A stretch of DNA of 64,000 nt. Source: Amycolatopsis camponoti. GTDB taxonomy: Bacteria > Actinomycetota > Actinomycetes > Mycobacteriales > Pseudonocardiaceae. A program made the position numbers and the translations under genes. The stretch spans positions 1,984,001-2,048,000 of the forward strand of contig NZ_CABVGP010000003.1 in the NCBI RefSeq assembly GCF_902497555.1. Direction: 5' to 3'. Shown in pieces: positions 58,017 to 64,000 of the stretch. The notes under the pieces were generated by a model. That model did no database searches. It was not told the origin of the DNA and saw only the letters and a list, made by a program, of their open reading frames with translations. Position 1 is the first letter of the stretch; every line of letters starts with the position of its first letter.

Positions 58017-58924
58017 CGACCGCGTCGCGGCTGCGGGACCCGTCGATCGGGCACCGGTTCGTCGCGAGCGACGGCGCCGCGCTGCACCTTTCGACGTCCG
58101 GGCCGGCCGATTCGGCGGTGACGCTGGTGCTGGTGCACGGCTGGACGCAGGACCACCGGACGTGGGACTTCGTGCTGCCGCACCTCGACCCCGGCGTGCG
58201 CGTCCTCCGCTACGACCTGCGCGGCCACGGCGGCTCGGCGCACGCCCGGCGGGGCTCGGCGACGATCGCGCGGCTCGCCGACGACCTGGCCGAGATCATC
58301 GCCGATCGCGTCCCGGAGGGGCCGCTGGTGCTGGCCGGGCACTCGATGGGCGGCATGACGCTGATGGTGCTCGCCGAACGGCACCCGGCCCTCGTCCGGG
58401 AGCGGCTGGCGGGGGCGGCGTTCGTCGCGACGTCGTCCGGCGACATGGACCAGCTGACGCTCGGCTTTCCGGGCCTGGTCGGCCGGGGTGTGACGCGCTT
58501 CGAGCCCCGGGTGGCCCGGCTGCTCGCCCGGCTCAAGGCGGACACCCTGCGGCTGCGGCCGACGATGGTTCGCTCGGGCGCCCGGCGGCTCGTCTTCGGT
58601 GACCGGCCGGGGCGGGCGCAGGTGGACAGCGTCGTCGAGCAGCTGCTCAGCGCGCATCCGGCGAGCGCGGGGATGTTCCTGGACGCGATCGCGGCCCACC
58701 GCGGCGTCGGCGGGCTGGGCGCGCTGTGCGACGTCCCGTCGGTGGTGCTGGCGGGGGAGAAGGACCGGCTCTGCCCGCTCGCGCACGCGAAGGTGATCGC
58801 GGACGAGCTGCCGCACGCGGAGTTCGTCCGATTCCCGGGCGCCGGTCACATGCTGCCGCAGGAGCGTCCGTTCGAGGTCGCCCGCAGGATCTCCGCGCTG
58901 GTCCGGGTGGCCGCCACCCGCTGA
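58013..58924 (+). CDS. Alpha/beta hydrolase coupled to the oxygenase
   Basis: A 303-residue alpha/beta hydrolase: oxyanion HGWTQ, nucleophile elbow GHSMGGM (Ser about 110), acid in GEKDRLCP and His in GAGHMLPQE. ATG overlaps the oxygenase stop (ATGA), so the two are produced together and probably act on the same substrate class (an ester or acyl chain by inference). A strong hairpin follows. Confidence 0.9.
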   Translation: MTTASRLRDPSIGHRFVASDGAALHLSTSGPADSAVTLVLVHGWTQDHRTWDFVLPHLDPGVRVLRYDLRGHGGSAHARRGSATIARLADDLAEIIADRVPEGPLVLAGHSMGGMTLMVLAERHPALVRERLAGAAFVATSSGDMDQLTLGFPGLVGRGVTRFEPRVARLLARLKADTLRLRPTMVRSGARRLVFGDRPGRAQVDSVVEQLLSAHPASAGMFLDAIAAHRGVGGLGALCDVPSVVLAGEKDRLCPLAHAKVIADELPHAEFVRFPGAGHMLPQERPFEVARRISALVRVAATR

Positions 58925-58927
58925 CCG

Positions 58928-58962
58928 CGAAGCGGCACTTCCCCGGGGGAAGTGCCGCTTCG
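58928..58962. terminator. Hairpin between convergent genes
   Basis: CGAAGCGGCACTTCCCC and its perfect complement, three to four bases after the hydrolase stop and just before the end of the TetR gene. Confidence 0.85.
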
Positions 58963-58967
58963 GCGGG

Positions 58968-59594
58968 TCAGGAGTCCTTGAGCGGGAAGCCGCCGCCGAT
59001 GCCGCGCCACGCCAGGTTGGCCGTCAGCGCCACCGCTTCCTCGCGGCTCATCGACTGGTGGTGCTGCAGCCAGAACCGGGCGCTGACCTGGCTCATCCCC
59101 ACCAGGCCCACGGCCAGCAGCCGCGCCTTGTCCTCGTCGAGGCCCGCGTCCGCCGTGATCGTCTCCGTGATCGCGTCCACGCTCGCCGACGTCGCGCGGT
59201 CGACCGCTTCCTGGACCGCCGGCTCGCCGCGCAGGTCGGACTCGAACACCATCCGGAACGCACCCGCGTCGTTGCTGACGAAGTCGAAGAACGCGCCGAC
59301 CGTCGCCGGGACGCGCTGACGGTTCTCCGTCGTCGAGTCCAGTGCCGTCTGCACGCGCTTGACCAGCTCGTCGACGTGGCTCTCCAGCAGCGCGATGTAG
59401 AGATCGAGCTTGCCGGGGAAGTGCTGGTAGAGCACCGGCTTGCTGACACCGGCCACTTCGGCGATCTCGTCCATCGCGGCGGCGTGGTAGCCGTTCTCGG
59501 CGAAGACCCGCTGCGCCGCGGCGAGGAGCTGGGCCCGCCGTTCCGTCCGGGGCAGGCGCACCCCGCGCTGCTGCAGCCGCGTCATCTCCGTCAT
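58968..59594 (-). CDS. TetR family regulator (Rv3208-like)
   Basis: A 208-residue TetR protein: helix-turn-helix LLAAAQRVFAENGYHAAAMD, then EIAEVAGVSKPVLYQHFPGK. ATG 59594 is preferred because GGGAGG lies six bases upstream; ATG 59600 would sit directly on that site. Position between the rhlE and DUF3152/moeZ genes matches Rv3208, a TetR regulator. Target unknown. Confidence 0.9.
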   Translation of the reverse strand: MTEMTRLQQRGVRLPRTERRAQLLAAAQRVFAENGYHAAAMDEIAEVAGVSKPVLYQHFPGKLDLYIALLESHVDELVKRVQTALDSTTENRQRVPATVGAFFDFVSNDAGAFRMVFESDLRGEPAVQEAVDRATSASVDAITETITADAGLDEDKARLLAVGLVGMSQVSARFWLQHHQSMSREEAVALTANLAWRGIGGGFPLKDS

Positions 59595-59707
59595 GCCCAT
59601 CCTCCCGTCTTCACACCTTCGACGGGCGGGGTCGCCACCGCGTGAAGTCGTCCTGAAGATTACTCGCCGGTATGTATGCCTTGCCAAGTGTCGGGCATCC
59701 TGGGTTC

Positions 59708-60685
59708 GTGAACGCCGCCGTGACGACGCGGGTGCCCCTCACCCACGTGCCCCTGTCGACCAGGGGATTACCCGCACTGGAACCGATACTCCCGCCCTGG
59801 CCGGCGACTTTCGAAGAAGTCGGGACGGCTCGCCTGCACGTCCGCCGCACGCCGGGTCCGGACGGCGTGCCCGCGGTGTACGTCCACGGTCTCGGCGGTT
59901 CGTCGACGAACTGGACCGACCTGGCCGCGCTGCTCGCGCCGGTCGCCGGCGGCACCGCGCCCGACCTGCCCGGCTTCGGCTACTCGGAGCCCGAGGAAGG
60001 CTTCGACTTCAGCCTCCAGGCGCACGCCGAGGTCGTCGCACGGCACATCGAGGACGTCGGCGCGCCGGTGCACCTGCTCGGCAACTCCATGGGCGGCGCC
60101 ATCGCCCTGCTCATCGCCGAACGCCGACCCGAGCTGGTCAAGACCCTGACGCTCATCTCGCCCGCGATGCCGGACCGCCGCCTCGACCCGCGACGGCTGT
60201 CGGACCCGCGGATGGCGCTGGCGTACCTGCCGCTGGTCGGCGCGCGGGTGCGGGCGCAGCTGGCCGCCCTCGGCCCGCGCGAACGCGCCGCGCAGGTGAT
60301 CAAGCTGTGCTTCGCCGACCCCTCGCGCTTCCCGGCGAGCCGGCTGGACGAGCTGGCCGAGGAGCACGGCGCCCGCGCCGGGTTCGCCTGGGCCGGGCCC
60401 GCGATGGCGCGGAGCACGTTCGCGATCTTCCGGGCCTGGTCGACGCTCGGAAAAGCCTCCCTGTGGTCGTCGGCGCCGCGGGTGAAGGCGCCGACGCTGG
60501 TGGTCTGGGGCCGCGAGGACCGGGTCATCTCCGTGCGACGCGCCCTGCGGACGGCCCGGGTGATCCCGAAGGCCCGGCTGCTCGTCCTGCCGCGGACGGG
60601 TCACGTGGCGCAGATGGAGCGCCCGATCGTCGTGGCGAAGGCCGTGCTCGGCATGTGGGAGCACGTCGAAGCCGGGACCTGGTAG
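59708..60685 (+). CDS. Alpha/beta hydrolase
   Basis: A 325-residue alpha/beta hydrolase: VYVHGLGGSSTNW (oxyanion region), LLGNSMGGAIALL (nucleophile Ser), WGREDRV (Asp) and LPRTGHVAQMERP (His). The N-terminal 35 residues are variable. GTG 59708 is chosen; the frame is open from 59672. A single gene divergent to the TetR regulator. Substrate unknown. Confidence 0.87.
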   Translation: MNAAVTTRVPLTHVPLSTRGLPALEPILPPWPATFEEVGTARLHVRRTPGPDGVPAVYVHGLGGSSTNWTDLAALLAPVAGGTAPDLPGFGYSEPEEGFDFSLQAHAEVVARHIEDVGAPVHLLGNSMGGAIALLIAERRPELVKTLTLISPAMPDRRLDPRRLSDPRMALAYLPLVGARVRAQLAALGPRERAAQVIKLCFADPSRFPASRLDELAEEHGARAGFAWAGPAMARSTFAIFRAWSTLGKASLWSSAPRVKAPTLVVWGREDRVISVRRALRTARVIPKARLLVLPRTGHVAQMERPIVVAKAVLGMWEHVEAGTW

Positions 60686-60765
60686 CCCGATCGGGTGCCG
60701 ACAAATCCCCGGGTGGACCGCCAGTCGCTCATAACGGTCCGATGGCGCTGTGGCACCCTGGTGCG

Positions 60766-61911
60766 GTGGACCGGGTGAAGCACGACGCGCGAGGCGAAGA
60801 TCGGCGGGCTCCCCACCGTGCCTCGGCCCGCCGCACCCCGGAGCCCGAAAACCCCCCGCGCAACGGCCAGTACCGCCCCGGCGGGCAGCCGGCTCAGCGC
60901 GTCGGCGAGGACCGCTACCGCCCGGGCGGGCGGCGGACCAGCGCCGAGCCGCTGAGCGCCTCCTGGAAGCCGCACGTCGAGACCCCGCGCGAGAAGCCGG
61001 AGCCGCCGAAGGCCGGCCTCGCGAAGTTCACCAAGACCTACGGCTGGCGCGTCTACGCCCTGCCGATCCTCGTCGTGCTGACCGTGCTCGTCGTCTTCAA
61101 CACCGCGAACAGCCCGGCCGAGCCGATCGCCGAGCAGGGGACGCCGGCCGGCGTCGAGTCGGCGGGCGGGGACGCGGCGGGCGGCGCGATCGACGGCAAC
61201 GGCGAGCAGGCCATCCCGGAGAACCCGGCCACGCCCGTCGACCTCAAGGTGCCGACCGCCGAGCTGCCCGACGGCGGCCCGTTCACGCAGGCGGGCGCCG
61301 GCAAGTGGCACGTGGTGCCGGGCACCGGCCCGAAGGTCGGCAACGGGAAGCTGTACACGTACACGATCGAGGTCGAGGACGGCATCGACCCGGCGAGCTA
61401 CGCCGGCGACGACGCCTTCGCCTCGGCCGTCCAGGGCACGCTGTCCGACCCGGCGAAGGGCTGGACCTGGGACGGCAAGATCGCGTTCCAGCGCGTGGAC
61501 GCCAACTTCCCGAACCCGACGTTCAGGGTGAGCCTCACCACGCCGGAGACCACCCACCGGCCGGACGCCTGCGGGTTCCAGATCAAGTTCGAGGCCTCCT
61601 GCTACCGCAAGAGCCTCGGCCGCGTGCTGATCAACCTGGCCCGCTGGGTGCGCGGCGCGAAGGCGTACGGCGCCGACATGACCGGGTACCGGCAGTACGC
61701 CATCAACCACGAGGTCGGGCACGCCCTGGGCAACCAGCACGTCGGCTGCGGTGGCAACGACCAGCCCGCGCCGGTGATGATGCAGCAGTCGTTCGGCGTC
61801 AACGACGACTACGTCTCGATGCTCAACGACATCCCCGGCGGCGACAAGGGCAAGGTGGCCAAGGACGGCCGCATCTGCAAGACCAACTCCTGGCCGAACC
61901 CCACGCCGTAG
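60766..61911 (+). CDS. DUF3152 membrane-anchored metzincin-like protein
   Basis: A 381-residue protein (compare Rv3207c): charged proline-rich cytoplasmic region, one transmembrane helix (about 96-113, VYALPILVVLTVLVVFN), an external linker, then a DUF3152 domain (about 175-380). A complete zinc-protease motif HEVGHALGNQH (HExxHxxGxxH) is present, followed by GCGG and a Met-turn-like PVMMQQS. Start: CACCCT lies exactly six bases before GTG 60766, predicting a leaderless mRNA; ATG 60742 is in frame. Probable extracellular protease; not experimentally known to me. Confidence 0.88.
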   Translation: MDRVKHDARGEDRRAPHRASARRTPEPENPPRNGQYRPGGQPAQRVGEDRYRPGGRRTSAEPLSASWKPHVETPREKPEPPKAGLAKFTKTYGWRVYALPILVVLTVLVVFNTANSPAEPIAEQGTPAGVESAGGDAAGGAIDGNGEQAIPENPATPVDLKVPTAELPDGGPFTQAGAGKWHVVPGTGPKVGNGKLYTYTIEVEDGIDPASYAGDDAFASAVQGTLSDPAKGWTWDGKIAFQRVDANFPNPTFRVSLTTPETTHRPDACGFQIKFEASCYRKSLGRVLINLARWVRGAKAYGADMTGYRQYAINHEVGHALGNQHVGCGGNDQPAPVMMQQSFGVNDDYVSMLNDIPGGDKGKVAKDGRICKTNSWPNPTP

Positions 61912-62000
61912 TTCTCAGCATCTGGACCCGGGAAGGTCTATTTGCCCGCGCGCGTTGTGCATAGTGGGATGGACGCGATCCGCGCGAGATGGAGGACCCG

Positions 62001-63176
62001 ATGTCAGCACTGCCGCCGCTCGTCGAGCCGGCTGCCGAGCTCACCAAGGAAGAGGTGGCCCGGTACAGCCGTCACCTGATCATCCCGGATGTCGGGGTGG
62101 TCGGGCAGAAGCGGCTGAAGAACGCGAAGGTCCTGGTGATCGGGGCCGGCGGCCTCGGCAGCCCCGCTCTGCTGTACCTGGCCGCGGCCGGGGTCGGCAC
62201 GCTCGGCATCGTCGACTTCGACGTCGTCGACGAGTCGAACCTGCAGCGCCAGGTCATCCACGGCCAGTCCGACGTCGGCAAGCTCAAGGCCGCGTCCGCG
62301 CAGGAGTCGATCGCCGAGATCAACCCGCTGGTCAAGGTGTACCTGCACACCGACCGCCTGGACTCGTCGAACGCGCTCGAGATCTTCGAGCAGTACGACC
62401 TGATCGTCGACGGCACCGACAACTTCGCCACGCGCTACCTGGTGAACGACGCCGCGGTGCTGCTGGGCAAGCCGTACGTCTGGGGCTCGATCTTCCGGTT
62501 CGAGGGCCAGGTCAGCGTGTTCTGGGAGGACGCGCCGAACGGCAAGGGCCTCAACTACCGCGACCTCTACCCGGAGCCGCCGCCCCCGGGCATGGTCCCC
62601 TCCTGCGCCGAGGGTGGCGTGCTGGGCGTGCTGTGCGCGTCGATCGGCTCGATCATGGTGACCGAGGCGATCAAGCTCATCACCGGCATCGGCGAGACGC
62701 TGCTCGGGCGGCTCATCAGCTACGACGCGCTGGAGATGAAGTACCGCGAGGTCAAGATCCGCAAGGATCCGGAGACCCCGAAGATCACCGAGCTGATCGA
62801 CTACGAGGCGTTCTGCGGCGTGGTGTCCGACGAGGCCGCCCAGGCCGCGACGGGCAGCACGATCACACCCGCCGAGCTCAAGGCCAAGTTCGACAGCGGC
62901 GAGAACTTCGCCCTGATCGACGTCCGCGAGCCGCACGAGTACGAGATCGTCAACATCAAGGGCGCGACGCTGATCCCGAAGGACCGGATCCTCTCGGGCG
63001 AGGCGCTGGCCGAGCTGCCGCAGGACAAGCCGATCGTCCTGCACTGCAAGTCGGGCGCGCGGTCCGCGGAGGCGCTCGCCGCGCTGCACGCGGCCGGGTT
63101 CAAGGACGCGACGCACCTCGGCGGCGGTGTGCTGGCCTGGGCCAAGCAGATCGACCCGAGCCTGCCGACCTACTGA
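62001..63176 (+). CDS. moeZ: Sulfur-carrier adenylyltransferase/sulfurtransferase MoeZ
   Basis: A 391-residue E1-like enzyme that activates ThiS/MoaD/CysO-type sulfur carriers. N-terminal ThiF/MoeB domain with VLVIGAGGLGSPALLYLAAA (about 44-63), DESNLQRQVIHGQSDVGKLK and the GTDNFATRYLVND segment; C-terminal rhodanese domain (about 290-390) with the active-site Cys349 in LHCKSGARS. The zinc CxxC pairs of E. coli MoeB are absent, as in mycobacterial MoeZ. ATG at 62001 has GGAGG five bases upstream. Follows DUF3152 as Rv3206c follows Rv3207c. Confidence 0.95.
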   Translation: MSALPPLVEPAAELTKEEVARYSRHLIIPDVGVVGQKRLKNAKVLVIGAGGLGSPALLYLAAAGVGTLGIVDFDVVDESNLQRQVIHGQSDVGKLKAASAQESIAEINPLVKVYLHTDRLDSSNALEIFEQYDLIVDGTDNFATRYLVNDAAVLLGKPYVWGSIFRFEGQVSVFWEDAPNGKGLNYRDLYPEPPPPGMVPSCAEGGVLGVLCASIGSIMVTEAIKLITGIGETLLGRLISYDALEMKYREVKIRKDPETPKITELIDYEAFCGVVSDEAAQAATGSTITPAELKAKFDSGENFALIDVREPHEYEIVNIKGATLIPKDRILSGEALAELPQDKPIVLHCKSGARSAEALAALHAAGFKDATHLGGGVLAWAKQIDPSLPTY

Positions 63177-63186
63177 CAGTGGTTGC

Positions 63187-63226
63187 CCGTGAAGGCCGCC
63201 TCCGGCTTCGGAGGCGGCCTTCACGG
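63187..63226 (+). terminator. Hairpin after moeZ
   Basis: CCGTGAAGGCCGCCTCC and its perfect complement with a six-base loop, 11 bases after the stop. GAAGGCC family. Confidence 0.88.
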
Positions 63227-63319
63227 CGTTTCGTCCGACTCGCGCTCCGGCGCTAAAACACTGCGTGACCAGCGCGTCTTCTCGATCGTGGACCGCCCGG
63301 CCGGGTACCGTCACCAGTT

Positions 63320-64000
63320 GTGCGGACAACCCTCGAACGTCCTCCGGCGCACGTCTGCGCGGCCTTCGGCGGCCTCGACGACGGCAGTGAACCGATGCCG
63401 GATTCGACGGCGTGGCGCTGCGGCGACCTCGTGTTCAAGCCGGTCACGGACAAGGCCAGGACGCTGTGGACGGCCCGCGCCCTCGACTACATCCACGAGC
63501 CGGGCCTGCGCGTGGCGAAGCCGGTCCGCTCCAGCGACGGCCGCTGGATCGTCGGCGGCTGGACGGCGTCCCGCTTCGTGGCGGGCACGCCCGAGCACCG
63601 CGGCGACGCGTCGGTGCTGGCGGCGGTGAAGCTGCACCGCGCGACCATCGGCCTGCCCCGGCCGGACTTCATCGCCGGCCGTCGTGACATCGACGCCGTC
63701 GCCGACCGCGTCGCGTGGGAAGAGCTCGAGGTCCCGCTCGAAGAGACGAAGGGCGGCCGCTGGTTCGAGGTCCTCGCCGGCGCCCGCCGCCCGATCAAGC
63801 TGCCGCTGCAGGTGGCCCACGGCGAGCTGCTGGCCGGCCTGCTGTTCGACGGCGACGAGGCTCCCGGCCTCGTCGACTTCGTCCCGTACTACCGCCCGGG
63901 CGAGTACGGCGCGGCGATCGTCGCGGTGGACGCCCTGGCCTGGGGCGGCGCGAAGCGGGAGCTGCTCGAGCGGTGGGCCCACCTGCCGGAGTGGCCGCAG
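63320..64000 (+). CDS. TIGR02569 family protein, 5' part
   Basis: A frame open from GTG 63320 to the end of the window (227 codons, no stop). Visible motifs: PDSTAWRCGDLVFKPVTD, YIHEPGLRVAKPVRSSDGRW and VAHGELLAGLLFDGDEAPGL, which resemble the kinase/phosphotransferase-like TIGR02569 family (Rv3205c). VAHGELLAG may be the catalytic loop remnant. A TACCGT hexamer lies eight bases before the GTG. Follows moeZ as in mycobacteria; function unknown. Confidence 0.87.
   Translation, partial: MRTTLERPPAHVCAAFGGLDDGSEPMPDSTAWRCGDLVFKPVTDKARTLWTARALDYIHEPGLRVAKPVRSSDGRWIVGGWTASRFVAGTPEHRGDASVLAAVKLHRATIGLPRPDFIAGRRDIDAVADRVAWEELEVPLEETKGGRWFEVLAGARRPIKLPLQVAHGELLAGLLFDGDEAPGLVDFVPYYRPGEYGAAIVAVDALAWGGAKRELLERWAHLPEWPQ

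Noticed and set aside
57108..58924. Antibiotic biosynthesis gene cluster around the AurF-like oxygenase
   Set aside because: No PKS, NRPS, carrier protein or tailoring genes are nearby; neighbours are housekeeping genes.
1..64000. tRNA, rRNA, prophage, transposase genes
   Set aside because: No tRNA T-arm signatures, rRNA blocks, integrase or transposase motifs were noticed by eye. A tRNA or Rfam scan would be needed to exclude them fully.

Overview
This window is chromosomal DNA of a high-GC actinobacterium. The best guess is Pseudonocardiaceae, Amycolatopsis-like; this is an inference from codon use, leaderless GTG/ATG genes, XRE-DUF397 pairs, and gene order shared with Mycobacterium tuberculosis. 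No prophage, insertion sequence, CRISPR array, rRNA or tRNA was seen. The first 228 bases and the last 681 bases hold partial genes.

Layout. 0-5.6 kb: cytochrome bd oxidase operon cydA-cydB-cydD-cydC on the minus strand, with a short CydA. 5.6-9.2 kb: a PadR/HAAS pair, a DivIVA-like protein, an SRPBCC protein, tag, an enoyl-CoA hydratase and a DUF3117 protein (compare Rv1209-Rv1211). 9.2-13.9 kb: leucyl aminopeptidase, a LysR/MFS divergent pair and an O-methyltransferase. 13.9-17.8 kb: the envelope-stress locus sigE-rseA-htrA-tatB, with the methyltransferase divergent (compare Rv1220c-Rv1224). 18-31.6 kb: mrp, DUF1003, a CBS/MgtE-N protein, an SPFH protein, two DUF4190 proteins, an acyl-CoA dehydrogenase, and the LpqY-SugABC trehalose importer (compare Rv1229c-Rv1238). 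31.6-40.1 kb is an accessory stretch: an ECF42-type sigma factor with DGPF and RibD-C genes, a lipoprotein, PspC, an XRE/DUF397 pair, TetR with a drug exporter, and a ParB-like/phosphoesterase pair. 40.1-41.8 kb: corA with an unannotated proline-rich leader ORF and a 38-residue membrane protein. 41.8-50.7 kb: MaoC, DUF2332, Nudix, PH-domain, PHP, MarC, a secreted rhamnosidase-like glycosidase and a RecB-family nuclease. 50.8-64 kb: a second block of conserved order (compare Rv3212 back to Rv3205c): PQQ-propeller protein, RhlE helicase, ferritin-like protein, DUF3107, TetR, DUF3152 protease-like protein, MoeZ, TIGR02569 protein, with an AurF-like oxygenase/hydrolase pair inserted.

Most striking signals. 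(1) Five copies of a dispersed 107-118 bp element lie between 1.7 and 17.9 kb. Each carries two 9-bp boxes matching or resembling the actinobacterial DnaA box TTGTCCACA, then a 35- or 45-bp spacer (exactly one helical turn apart), then a conserved -10-like/GC-rich block. Copies have invaded gene ends (cydC start, MFS 3' end). (2) A corA leader ORF with five prolines and an 11-bp stem, suggesting translational attenuation of a magnesium transporter gene. (3) Three TCTCA repeats at 11-bp spacing upstream of sigE. (4) A perfect 18-bp hairpin inside the XRE coding sequence. (5) Tandem 65-bp and 21-bp repeats and a compensated palindromic terminator pair.
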